A DNA stretch of 64,000 nt from Streptomyces seoulensis. Lineage in GTDB: Bacteria > Actinomycetota > Actinomycetes > Streptomycetales > Streptomycetaceae. Shown one piece after another: positions 1 through 7,605 of this stretch. The notes below the pieces were generated by a model, which ran no database searches, was not told where the DNA came from, and saw nothing but the letters and a program-made list of their open reading frames with translations. The first letter of the stretch is position 1. Each line of letters starts with the position of its first letter. The DNA lies in the NCBI RefSeq assembly GCF_004328625.1, contig NZ_CP032229.1:5704001-5768000 (forward strand), written 5' to 3'. The translations under genes were made by a program, and so were the position numbers.

Positions 1-496
1 CGTGCTCCGCAGCCTCGCCCGACCTGAGCCGGTGCAGGACCAGCGCCCAGACGAACGCCGAGTCGGTGCGCGCCTGGAGCGACAGCACATCGACCGGGGG
101 CAGCAGGGAGACCAGCGGCGCGGCCGCGTCGGGCCAGCCGGCGACCGCACCGTTGTGGCTGAACAGCCAGCGCCCCGAGGCGAACGGCGCCGCCGCGGCC
201 TCCGCGTCCGCGCCGGTCAGCGTGGCGTCGCGCACGGCGGCCAGCACCGCGCCCGAGCGGACCACACGGGCCAGGTCCAGCAGCGACTGGTCCGCCCAGA
301 TCGGCCCGGAGCGCCGGTAGCGGGCCGGCACCGGGTCGCCGTCCGCGTACCACCCCACCCCGAACCCGTCGGCGTTCACCGTGCCGTTGCGCTGGTGCCG
401 GGGCGCCCAGGACTGCCGGTACAGGCTGTGCGGCGGGTCCAGCAGCAGGTGCTTCAGCGGCTGCTCGGGGCCGAGGTAGGCCAGGTGGCGGCACAT
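1..496 (-). CDS. egtC: EgtC, gamma-glutamyl-hercynylcysteine sulfoxide hydrolase (partial)
   Basis: This is a class II glutamine amidotransferase-type (Ntn) hydrolase. In ergothioneine synthesis it removes the glutamate from gamma-glutamyl-hercynylcysteine sulfoxide made by EgtB. The protein starts MCRHLAYLG, so Cys2 would be the N-terminal nucleophile. GTVNADGFGVGWY and a later SHNGAV segment match the amidotransferase fold. The ATG overlaps the egtB stop (ATGA), so the two are translationally coupled. The gene runs off the left edge and only about 165 residues are visible. egtD would be expected beyond the edge. The family is clear; the assignment to EgtC rests partly on the egtAB neighbours. 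Confidence 0.93.
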   Translation of the reverse strand, partial: MCRHLAYLGPEQPLKHLLLDPPHSLYRQSWAPRHQRNGTVNADGFGVGWYADGDPVPARYRRSGPIWADQSLLDLARVVRSGAVLAAVRDATLTGADAEAAAAPFASGRWLFSHNGAVAGWPDAAAPLVSLLPPVDVLSLQARTDSAFVWALVLHRLRSGEAAEH

Positions 497-1830
497 CAGT
501 CGGACTCCGAGCGGGCGGTGCGGAACCCGGCGAAGATCTGCCGCCGTATCGGATAGTCCCAGTTGCGGAACGTGCCCCGGCAGGCCACCGCGTCCACGGC
601 GAAGGAACCGCCACGCATGATCTTGTAGTCCGGCCCGAAGAACACCTCCGAGTACTCCCGGTACGGGAACGCGGCGAACCCCGGATACGGTTCGAGGTCG
701 CTCGACGTCCACTCCCAGACGTCCCCGATCAACTGCCGTACCCCGAGCGGTGATTCACCGGCCGGGTAGCTGCCGACGGGGGCGGGGGAGAGGTGCCGCT
801 GGCCCAGGTTGGCGTGCTCCGGGCCCGGGTCGGCGTCGCCCCACGGGTAGCGGGTGGAGCGGCCGGTGGCCGGGTCGTGCCGGGCCGCCTTCTCCCACTC
901 CGCCTCGGTGGGCAGCCTGCGCCCGGCCCAGCGTGCGTACGCGTCCGCCTCGTACCAGGACACGTGCAGCACCGGCTCCTCGGGCGGCACCACCTCGGTG
1001 ACCCCGAACCGGCGCCGCAGCCACTGGTGGCCCTCCCGGCGCCAGTACAGCGGCGCCTTCAGGGAGTTGCGCCGTACGTGCGCCCAGCCCTCCGGGGTCC
1101 ACCAGCGCTCGGTGTCGTAGCCGCCGTCCGCGATGAACGCCTGGTAGGCCGCGTTCGTCACCGGCACCGTGTCGATCCAGTACGGCGCCACCTCCCGTAC
1201 GTGCGCCGGGCGTTCGTTGTCCAGCGCCCAGGGCTCGGTGGAGGTGCCCATGGTGAACGGGCCGCCGGGGACCCGGACTTCGGCCGGGCCGGTGTAGGGC
1301 GGCACCGGGTCGTGCGCGGGCGCGGTCAGCGCGGCCGGGCCGGTGCGGAGCTGATGGGTGATCAGCATCGTCTCGTCGTGCTGCTGTTCGTGCTGGGCGA
1401 TCATCCCGAAGGCGAACCCCGCCTCGGTGAGCCGGCTGCCGCCCTCGAAGTCGGCGCCCTCCAGCAGGTCCAGCGCCCGCCCGCGCACCTCGGCCGCGTA
1501 CTTCCGCGCCTCCTCGGGCGGGAGCAGCGGCAGCGAGGGGCGTTCGGAGCGCGGGTGCTCGAAGGCGTCGTACAGCACGTCGATGTCGGGCCGCATCGCC
1601 TCCCGGCCGCCGACGTTGCGCAGCAGCCACAGCTCCTCCTGGTTGCCGATGTGCGCGAGATCCCAGACCAGGGGCGACATCAGCGGGGAGTGCTGGGCGG
1701 TGAGGTCAGGGTCCTCGACGCAGCTGGTCAGCAGGGTGGTGCGGTCGCGGGCGGTGACCAGCGAGGCGAGCAGCCGCTCGCGCAGCGTCTCGGTGCCGGC
1801 CGCCGTCGTCCCGCTCTCCTGGGCGGTCAT
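496..1830 (-). CDS. egtB: EgtB, hercynine oxygenase / sulfoxide synthase
   Basis: This non-heme iron enzyme joins hercynine (trimethyl-histidine) to gamma-glutamylcysteine with O2, forming the C-S bond of ergothioneine. The protein is 444 aa. The N-terminal half is a DinB-like domain with the iron motif HX3HXE visible as QHEQQHDE near residue 147. The C-terminal half is a formylglycine-generating-enzyme/sulfatase-modifying domain, with VPGGPFTMG, LPTEAEWEKAAR and GDVWEWTSSDL. The start is the ATG at 1830, overlapping the egtA stop (ATGA). An upstream open stretch in the same frame lies inside egtA and is not used. Length and domain order are normal for actinobacterial EgtB. Confidence 0.96.
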   Translation of the reverse strand: MTAQESGTTAAGTETLRERLLASLVTARDRTTLLTSCVEDPDLTAQHSPLMSPLVWDLAHIGNQEELWLLRNVGGREAMRPDIDVLYDAFEHPRSERPSLPLLPPEEARKYAAEVRGRALDLLEGADFEGGSRLTEAGFAFGMIAQHEQQHDETMLITHQLRTGPAALTAPAHDPVPPYTGPAEVRVPGGPFTMGTSTEPWALDNERPAHVREVAPYWIDTVPVTNAAYQAFIADGGYDTERWWTPEGWAHVRRNSLKAPLYWRREGHQWLRRRFGVTEVVPPEEPVLHVSWYEADAYARWAGRRLPTEAEWEKAARHDPATGRSTRYPWGDADPGPEHANLGQRHLSPAPVGSYPAGESPLGVRQLIGDVWEWTSSDLEPYPGFAAFPYREYSEVFFGPDYKIMRGGSFAVDAVACRGTFRNWDYPIRRQIFAGFRTARSESD

Positions 1831-3164
1831 GAGCGGATGTCCTTCCTCGCGTGGGGGGTCGGGTCCGTGGCGCCGGCGCCGGCCAGCAGGTCGTCGGCCG
1901 GGCAGCGGCCCCGCAGGACGTACCGGTCCAGATACCCCGCCACCGCGTCCGACACCTCGGGCGTGGCACCGAGCCGGGGCAGCGCCGCCAGCGCCGCCGT
2001 GAAGCAGGCGGTGGCGGCCTCCCGCAGCCCCGGGTCGGCGAGGCCGAGCCGGGCGGCGTCCGACCACAGCGGGTTGTGCGGGGCCGGCCGGTCCACCGCG
2101 CGCTCGGTCAGCGGCTTCACCGCCCGGTGCGCGGTCTCGGTGGCCTCCGGGTCGTCGAAGAGGGCCGCCGTCACCGCGAGCGGCACGATCCAGCCGTCGT
2201 CACCGGGCTGCGCGTCGATCATCCGCAGCTCCAGATGGCCGCGCGGGCGCACCGGCGGGAACAGCGTGGTCAGGTGGTAGTCGAGATCCGCGCGGGTCGG
2301 CGGGCGCGGGGCGCTTGTCCGGGTCCACTCGCGGAAGGTCAGCCCCTCCGGCACGTCCCAGGGACCCTCGTCGCGGCGGACGCACATCACCGGGGAGTCC
2401 AGCACGTGCCGGGCCCAGTCGGCCCGTGGTTCGCCGTCGGTGGGGGGAGCCCCGGCCCGGCCGGGGCCGATCTCCATCCAGTGCAGCTGGCGGGTGGACT
2501 GCCAGCCGGTGGGCCGGCGCGAGGTCAGCGGGGAGTTGGCGAACGCGGCCACCAGGACCGCGCCGAGCTGGTGCGCCAGCCACCAGCGCCGTTCGTAGCC
2601 CAGCGGGCCCGGCTCCTCGTACCCGGCGTCCACGCAGACCTGCACGGAGGCCGAGGTGCACATCATGTGGCGGCCGGCCCGGCCGGTGCGGTCCAGGCAC
2701 GCCTCCATGGCGTCGTAGCGGGGTTCGCGCAGGAAGCGGCGGGGCTCCTGCCAGGGATCGTGGCCCACACCGAGGAGGGCCAGGCCGTGCCCGGCGAGGA
2801 CCTTGCGGACCGAGGTCAGGTCGGCGGAGACGGAGTTCACGCACTCCATCAAGGAAGAGGCGGGCAGCGAGCTGAGCTCCAGCTGACCGCCGGGCTCGAC
2901 CGTGAGCGGCGAGTCCAGGGGGACGGTGCGCACGGCCGCATGGGCCGCTTCGAGCCGTTCGGGGGTTACGGGGAGCCAGGGGCGCTCGGGGTCACGGACC
3001 AGCCACTCCACCTCCACCCCGAGCGTGCGGGGCGGGCCGGTCTTGAAGCAGATGCCCCGGACCAGGGCGTCCACTTCCGCCTCGGTGACCGCAGCGCGGT
3101 GCCGGGTGCAGTCGTGCTTGGTGCAGTGGTGCTCCGTACAGTCACCACTCGATGCGTCAGACAT
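1827..3164 (-). CDS. egtA: EgtA, glutamate-cysteine ligase of ergothioneine synthesis
   Basis: This ATP-dependent ligase of the GCS2 family makes gamma-glutamylcysteine, the sulfur donor for EgtB. The protein is 445 aa. The segments TLGVEVEWLV, VEPGGQLELSS and HLELRMIDAQPGDDG are typical of EgtA. The start is the ATG at 3164, with AGGAG eight bases upstream. A longer in-frame version from 3263 has no comparable ribosome site. It is the first gene of the operon and overlaps egtB by four bases. The N-terminus (residues 9-22, CTEHHCTKHDCTRH) is a threefold Cys-Thr-x-His repeat before the catalytic core. It looks like a possible metal- or thiol-responsive tail and is discussed in the findings. 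Confidence 0.94.
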   Translation of the reverse strand: MSDASSGDCTEHHCTKHDCTRHRAAVTEAEVDALVRGICFKTGPPRTLGVEVEWLVRDPERPWLPVTPERLEAAHAAVRTVPLDSPLTVEPGGQLELSSLPASSLMECVNSVSADLTSVRKVLAGHGLALLGVGHDPWQEPRRFLREPRYDAMEACLDRTGRAGRHMMCTSASVQVCVDAGYEEPGPLGYERRWWLAHQLGAVLVAAFANSPLTSRRPTGWQSTRQLHWMEIGPGRAGAPPTDGEPRADWARHVLDSPVMCVRRDEGPWDVPEGLTFREWTRTSAPRPPTRADLDYHLTTLFPPVRPRGHLELRMIDAQPGDDGWIVPLAVTAALFDDPEATETAHRAVKPLTERAVDRPAPHNPLWSDAARLGLADPGLREAATACFTAALAALPRLGATPEVSDAVAGYLDRYVLRGRCPADDLLAGAGATDPTPHARKDIRS

Positions 3165-3549
3165 GTCGGGTTTCTCCTGGGATTCCAGCGTGCCGACGGA
3201 GCCCGGCCGGGGGTGTGCCGGGCAGAGACGCATTCCACCCAAGACCCTCGCACCGAATCGCACAAGAGCGCCCGATGGGACGTCCGGGATCGTTCATCTC
3301 CGTCTCCTCGCGCGTTTCCTCCCGTACCGGGTGACCGGTTCCGGGCGCCTTCGCGGCACCCCACCAGCATGACCCCGGCGGCGCGTGGGGGCACGGCGGG
3401 GAGAGCGCCGGGCGGCGGCGGTTCGGGCAGCTCAGGAGGTACGGGGGCGGTGCGGGCGGAGCTGCTCCGACCGGGTGAGTCCGCCATGGGCGCGCGGAAG
3501 GCCCGCCCCGGCTCGGGGCGGGCCTTCGTCCGCGGTGCCCGCTCGGCGG
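3165..3549. other. Intergenic region upstream of egtA with a possible leader ORF
   Basis: This 385-bp gap holds the egtA leader and the terminator of the next operon. On the minus strand a 46-codon ORF (3297 to 3157) starts at an ATG with AGGAG six bases upstream and ends in a TGA overlapping the egtA start region. Its peptide includes RSCAIRC. Its third-base composition is not like that of the neighbouring genes, so it is more likely an untranslated leader or regulatory peptide than a conserved protein. No convincing promoter hexamers were found. Confidence 0.4.
3498..3526 (-). terminator. Rho-independent-type hairpin after the PemK-like gene
   Basis: A perfect 13-bp stem (AAGGCCCGCCCCG with its complement) has a 3-base loop. 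It lies 24 bases past the stop of the leftward PemK-like gene. There is no clear U-tract, as is common for Streptomyces terminators. Confidence 0.75.
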
Positions 3550-3996
3550 TCAGGTCCAGCCGTAGCGCTCGTAGAGCCGCTGCCGGACCAGGTTGAAGCG
3601 CATCCGGTCCAGCGCGCACGCCTCCCGGCGCATGCCGTCGTCGTGCAGCCGCAGCACCCGTTCCACGGACACCCAGGAGTCGCGGCCGGTGCGGTCCCAG
3701 GGGCCCTGGCCTATCGCCACCCACTCCCGCTCGCCGTCGTGCTCCTTGCTGGACAGCTGGACGGCGAGGAAGGTGCCGGCGGCCTCCCGGGCGACGACCA
3801 GCACCGGGCGGTCCTTGCCCCGCCCGTCGTTCTCCTCGAAGGGCACCCAGGTCCAGACGATCTCGCCCGGATCGGGGTCGCCGTCCCGCTCGGGCGTGTA
3901 CTCGGTGGCCACCGCGCCGACCTCGCGCGGGTCGGCCTCGGTGGTGGCGTGGGGGCCGAAGCGGCCGGGGACGTTCTCTTCGCTGTACGTGCTCAC
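3550..3996 (-). CDS. PemK/MazF-family-like protein
   Basis: The protein is about 148 aa. The region GEIVWTWVPFEENDGRGKDRPVLVV resembles the start of PemK/MazF ribonuclease-toxin folds, where an SH3-like barrel carries a KDRPVLVV strand. The C-terminal half (WVSVERVLRLHDDGM) fits the Streptomyces proteins annotated as PemK-like. GTG at 3996 is chosen because AGGG lies eight bases upstream; a GTG at 4005 has no proper spacing. It follows the alpha/beta hydrolase gene by about 10 bases, so the two are probably one transcript. No antitoxin gene is adjacent, so activity as a toxin is doubtful. Confidence 0.7.
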   Translation of the reverse strand: MSTYSEENVPGRFGPHATTEADPREVGAVATEYTPERDGDPDPGEIVWTWVPFEENDGRGKDRPVLVVAREAAGTFLAVQLSSKEHDGEREWVAIGQGPWDRTGRDSWVSVERVLRLHDDGMRREACALDRMRFNLVRQRLYERYGWT

Positions 3997-4006
3997 GCCG
4001 TGCACC

Positions 4007-5029
4007 CTAACGGCCGGACAACGGCCCCTCGGACCCCGGGGTTTGCTCGGTTCGGTCGCCGAGCAGCCGCTTCAGCCAGCCCAGTTGGGCCGCACGGGCC
4101 GCCCTCGACAGGGCAGCCTGGGGCGCCAGGGCGTCGAAACCGTGGAACCCGCCCGGCCAGACGTGGAGTTCGGCCACCCCGCCGCTCCGCCAGATCCGGG
4201 ACGCGTACTCCACCACCTCGTCGCGGAACGTCTCCGCCGAGCCCACGTCGAGGAAGGCCGGGGGCAGTCCGGCGAGGTCGGTGGCGCGGGCGGGGGCGGC
4301 GTACGGGGAGACGTCCGGGCCGCCCCGGCGCTCGCCCAGCAGGGCGTTCCAGCCGGTCTCGTTGGCGGTGCGGTCCCAGACGCCGATGCCCGCCATCTGG
4401 TGGGCGGCGGGGGTGTCGTTGCGGTCGTCCAGCATCGGGTACCTGAGCAACTGGCCAAGCACGGGCGGCCCTTGGCGGTCCCGCAGCATCAGGGCCACGG
4501 CGGCCGCCAGGCCGCCGCCCGCGCTGGCGCCCGCGAGGACGATCCGCTCCGGGTCACCGCCCAGCTCCTTCGCGTGCTCCGCCGTCCACAGCAGCCCGGC
4601 GTGGACGTCCTCCACCGGCGCCGGATGCGGATGCTCGGGGGCGAGGCGGTACTCCACGGAGACGACCACCGCGCCGCCCAGGTCCAGCGCGAGGGAGAGG
4701 GCCGCGTCCACGCCCGCGCGGTTGGTGCCGAGGATCATGCCGCCGCCGTGCACGTAGTAGATCACCGGCAGCCGGGCTTCCGGCCCGGTGCCGGCGGGGC
4801 GGCAGAGGTACAGGGAGACGTCCGGGGCGCCCGGCGGCCCCGGCACCTCGCGGTCCTCCACCTCGAAGGCGCCGTCCAGCGTGAGGTCCAGCGAGCCGAA
4901 CACGTCCATGGCCGACTCCTCCCGCGCCGCCTTGATGCCGTCCGGGGTCAGACCCGGCTCCATCGTGTCCTTGAACGGTTCCAGGGCGGCGGCGAGTTCC
5001 GGGTCGAACGGCGGCGGGTCCATGGTCAT
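4007..5029 (-). CDS. Alpha/beta hydrolase, hormone-sensitive-lipase type
   Basis: This is a probable carboxylesterase of 340 aa. The oxyanion motif HGGGMILG and the nucleophile elbow GASAGGG (Ser in G-x-S-A-G) are the hallmarks of the HSL/GDXG family. A late Asp and a His in GGFHGFD complete the triad. The ATG at 5029 has GGGAAGG upstream. The natural substrate cannot be read from the sequence. It is divergent from the SDR gene at 5164 and leads a short operon with the PemK-like gene. Confidence 0.88.
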   Translation of the reverse strand: MTMDPPPFDPELAAALEPFKDTMEPGLTPDGIKAAREESAMDVFGSLDLTLDGAFEVEDREVPGPPGAPDVSLYLCRPAGTGPEARLPVIYYVHGGGMILGTNRAGVDAALSLALDLGGAVVVSVEYRLAPEHPHPAPVEDVHAGLLWTAEHAKELGGDPERIVLAGASAGGGLAAAVALMLRDRQGPPVLGQLLRYPMLDDRNDTPAAHQMAGIGVWDRTANETGWNALLGERRGGPDVSPYAAPARATDLAGLPPAFLDVGSAETFRDEVVEYASRIWRSGGVAELHVWPGGFHGFDALAPQAALSRAARAAQLGWLKRLLGDRTEQTPGSEGPLSGR

Positions 5030-5125
5030 GATCGTGCGCCTTCCCTCGCTCGCGGACGATTCACCCCTTCAGGATCGGTGCGCGGGCGCCCCGGCGCAGG
5101 TTCCCGGCGCGTCCTTGTGCACGGC

Positions 5126-5156
5126 TTGACTTCGAGGGCACTCCAATTCGTAGCGT
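5126..5156 (+). promoter_or_regulatory. Candidate promoter of the SDR gene, leaderless
   Basis: TTGACT (5126-5131) and TAGCGT (5151-5156) are separated by 19 bp. The ATG at 5164 lies seven bases past the -10 box, so transcription would start at or next to the start codon. Confidence 0.55.
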
Positions 5157-5163
5157 TCCGGGT

Positions 5164-6132
5164 ATGAGCACTCCTGTACAGCACAAGATCGGTTCGGGCT
5201 TCGGCGCGGACAGCACCGCCGACGACGTCCTGCGGGGCATCGACCTCACCGGCAAGCTGGCGATCGTCACCGGCGGCTACTCCGGGCTCGGCCTGGAGAC
5301 CACCCGTGCGCTGGCCAAGGCCGGCGCCCACGTCGTCGTCCCGGCCCGGCGCCCCGCCGCGGCCCGGGAGGCGCTGGCCGGGATCGAGAACGTGGAGGTC
5401 GACGAGCTCGACCTCGGCGACCTGGACAGCGTGCGCGCCTTCGCCGAGCGGTTCCTGGCGTCCGGCCGGAGCATCGACTTCCTCATCGACAACGCCGGGA
5501 TCATGGCCTGCCCGGAGACGCGGGTCGGGCCCGGCTGGGAGACCCAGTTCGCCACCAACCACCTCGGCCACTACGCCCTGGCGGGCCGGCTCTGGCCGGC
5601 GCTCGCCTCCGGTGACGGCGCCCGCGTCGTCTCGGTGTCCTCGCGCGGCCACCACCTCTCGCCGGTTCGCTGGGACGACGTCCAGTGGACCGAGGGCTAC
5701 GACAAGTGGCAGGCGTACGGCCAGGCCAAGACGGCCAACGCCCTGTTCGCCCTCCAGCTGGACACCCTGGGCCGGGACTCCGGGGTCCGGGCCTTCTCGC
5801 TGCACCCCGGCGGCATCATGACCCCGCTCCAGCGGCACCTGCCCAAGGAGGAGATGGTCGAGCGCGGCTGGATCGACGAGCAGGGCAACCCGCTGAACCC
5901 CGCCGGCTTCAAGACCCCGGAGCAGGGCGCCGCCACCCAGGTCTGGGCCGCGACCTCGCCCCGGCTCGACGGCCTGGGCGGGCTCTACCTGGAGGACTGC
6001 GACGTCGCCGAGCCCGCCCCCGAGGACGGGACCTGGGCCGGCGTCAAGGACTGGGCCACCGACCCGGAGCAGGCGGCCCGCCTGTGGACGCTGTCGGCGG
6101 AGCTGACGGGTGTGGACGCGTTCGCGAAGTAG
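5164..6132 (+). CDS. Short-chain dehydrogenase/reductase (oxidoreductase)
   Basis: This is a 322-aa NAD(P)-dependent SDR. TGGYSGLG near residue 40 is the Rossmann nucleotide-binding motif, DNAGIM follows, and YGQAKTAN carries the catalytic Tyr-x3-Lys. The length and the N-terminal extension before the Rossmann fold match the retinol-dehydrogenase-like branch common in Streptomyces. The substrate is unknown. A candidate leaderless promoter precedes it. It converges on the FMN reductase gene, with a strong bidirectional hairpin between them. Confidence 0.92.
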   Translation: MSTPVQHKIGSGFGADSTADDVLRGIDLTGKLAIVTGGYSGLGLETTRALAKAGAHVVVPARRPAAAREALAGIENVEVDELDLGDLDSVRAFAERFLASGRSIDFLIDNAGIMACPETRVGPGWETQFATNHLGHYALAGRLWPALASGDGARVVSVSSRGHHLSPVRWDDVQWTEGYDKWQAYGQAKTANALFALQLDTLGRDSGVRAFSLHPGGIMTPLQRHLPKEEMVERGWIDEQGNPLNPAGFKTPEQGAATQVWAATSPRLDGLGGLYLEDCDVAEPAPEDGTWAGVKDWATDPEQAARLWTLSAELTGVDAFAK

Positions 6133-6140
6133 CCGCCCGC

Positions 6141-6189
6141 GCACGCGCCGAGGGCCGGGGTCCACTGGACTCCGGCCCTCGGCGCGTGC
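6141..6189. terminator. Bidirectional terminator hairpin
   Basis: A perfect 18-bp stem (6141-6158 with 6172-6189) has a 13-base loop. It lies between the convergent SDR and FMN reductase genes and can serve both strands. Confidence 0.85.
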
Positions 6190-6195
6190 GGCGGA

Positions 6196-6759
6196 TCAGG
6201 CGGCGACGACGTCGCCGACGGTGCCGTGGAGGCGGGTGACGACCTCGGTGAGCTGGCCGGCGACCTCGGCGTCGTCGGACGGGTGGGTCTCGGCGAAGCG
6301 GGTCACGGAGCCGGGGATGGAGAGCTTGATGTCCTCGATCACCTTGCCGCCGGCGATGCCCACGGCCTTGCGGGTGTCGTCCTGCGCCCACACGCCGCCG
6401 TACTGGCCGAAGGCGGTGCCGATGACGGCGACGGGCTTGCCGCCGAAGGCGCCGGCGCCGTACGGGCGGGACAGCCAGTCGATGGCGTTCTTCAGCACGG
6501 CCGGCATCGTGCCGTTGTACTCGGGGGAGAACACGAGGAACGCGTCGGCGGCCTGGGCGGCGGCACGCAGCTCGGCGGCGGCGGCCGGGACCTGGCCCTC
6601 GATGTCGGTGTCCTCGTTGTAGAACGGCACGTCGGCCAGACCCTCGTAGATCACGACCTCGGCGCCCTCGGGGGCGAGCTTGGCGGCCGCCTCGGCGAGC
6701 TGACGGTTGTGCGAACCGGCGCGGAGGCTGCCGACGAGCGCGAGGATGCGAACGGACAT
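6196..6759 (-). CDS. NADPH-dependent FMN reductase (flavodoxin-like fold)
   Basis: This 187-aa flavoprotein has VGSLRAGSHNRQLAE at the N-terminus and FSPEYNGTMPAVLKNAIDWLSRP in the middle. Both are signatures of the NADPH-dependent FMN reductase / ArsH-like quinone reductase family. It would reduce FMN or quinones with NAD(P)H, probably for oxidative or electrophile stress. The ATG at 6759 is used because the flavodoxin core starts right there; the longer frame adds only leader sequence. It is divergent from a TetR gene and shares two palindromic operators with it. Confidence 0.92.
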   Translation of the reverse strand: MSVRILALVGSLRAGSHNRQLAEAAAKLAPEGAEVVIYEGLADVPFYNEDTDIEGQVPAAAAELRAAAQAADAFLVFSPEYNGTMPAVLKNAIDWLSRPYGAGAFGGKPVAVIGTAFGQYGGVWAQDDTRKAVGIAGGKVIEDIKLSIPGSVTRFAETHPSDDAEVAGQLTEVVTRLHGTVGDVVAA

Positions 6760-6800
6760 GAGGTACTCCAAGGGGTGGTGAAACACGCTGGAAACGATCC

Positions 6801-6848
6801 GGACCGGGGTCCGTTTAATTTTCTACCACCATAACCGGACCGGGGTCC
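6801..6848. promoter_or_regulatory. Two TetR-type operators between FMN reductase and TetR genes
   Basis: The 12-bp palindrome GGACCGGGGTCC occurs at 6801-6812 and again at 6837-6848, 36 bp apart, inside the divergent promoter region. Flanking AAC/GTT bases extend the dyad. These are the likely binding sites of the adjacent TetR protein. Confidence 0.75.
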
Positions 6849-6879
6849 AGTTCTGTTCCCCATGCTTTACGCTGTCTTC

Positions 6880-7605
6880 ATGTCCAGCGCCCTGCCGCCC
6901 TGCCCGCAGCCACAGGAGCCCGTCGACACACCCCGTCTGCTGGAGGTCGGCACCGGCCCCCAGGACCCGTGCCTGCGCGCAGACGCCGCCCGCAACCGCG
7001 CCCGCCTGCTGGAGGCCGCCACCCGGCTGATCGCCGAGCACGGAGTGGCCGGGGTGACCATGGAGGCCGTCGCCGCCGCGGCCCAGGTCGGCAAGGGCAC
7101 CGTCTTCCGGCGCTTCGGCGACCGCACCGGACTGCTCACCGCCCTGCTGGACCACTCCTCCGCCCGGCTCCAGGCCGACTTCCTCGCCGGCCCGCCCCCG
7201 CTGGGCCCCGGCGCACCCCCGCGTGAACGGCTGCACGCCTTCGGTGTCGCCGTGCTCCACCTCTGCGCCGACCAGCTCGACCTGCAACTGGCCGCGCTGC
7301 CCGAGCCCACCCGGCGCCATCAGCACCCCTCCACCCAGGCCATGCGCGCCCATCTGCTGGTCCTGCTGCGCCAGCTGCTGCCCGGCGAGGACTGCGAACT
7401 CCTCGCCCCGGTCCTGCTGGCCTACCTGGACCCGGCCCTCATCCACCATCTGACCCGCCAGCTCGGCATGCCGATGGCGCGGGTGGAGGCCGGCTGGTGC
7501 GATCTGGCCGACCGGATCACTGCTGCCCGGCCCACGGCTGATGCCCGCCGAACATCGCCGCCAGCCGCTCCGGCGCGTCGGGCTGGAACAGCGTCCCGCC
7601 CATGA
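6880..7605 (+). CDS. TetR-family transcriptional regulator
   Basis: The helix-turn-helix is ARLLEAATRLIAEHGV followed by MEAVAAAAQVGKGTVFRRFG, a clear TetR DNA-binding domain. Translation from the ATG at 6880 gives 241 aa; an ATG at 6862 would add six residues. It is divergent from the FMN reductase gene and probably represses it through the two GGACCnnGGTCC sites, releasing when an electrophile or quinone binds (inference). The last ~30 residues are low-complexity Ala/Pro/Arg and overlap the 3' end of the convergent monooxygenase gene by 89 bp. Confidence 0.9.
   Translation: MSSALPPCPQPQEPVDTPRLLEVGTGPQDPCLRADAARNRARLLEAATRLIAEHGVAGVTMEAVAAAAQVGKGTVFRRFGDRTGLLTALLDHSSARLQADFLAGPPPLGPGAPPRERLHAFGVAVLHLCADQLDLQLAALPEPTRRHQHPSTQAMRAHLLVLLRQLLPGEDCELLAPVLLAYLDPALIHHLTRQLGMPMARVEAGWCDLADRITAARPTADARRTSPPAAPARRAGTASRP

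Noticed and set aside
3498..3526. Possible riboswitch for egtA
   Set aside because: The structure is a simple terminator hairpin after the PemK-like gene, over 300 bp from egtA and read from the other operon.
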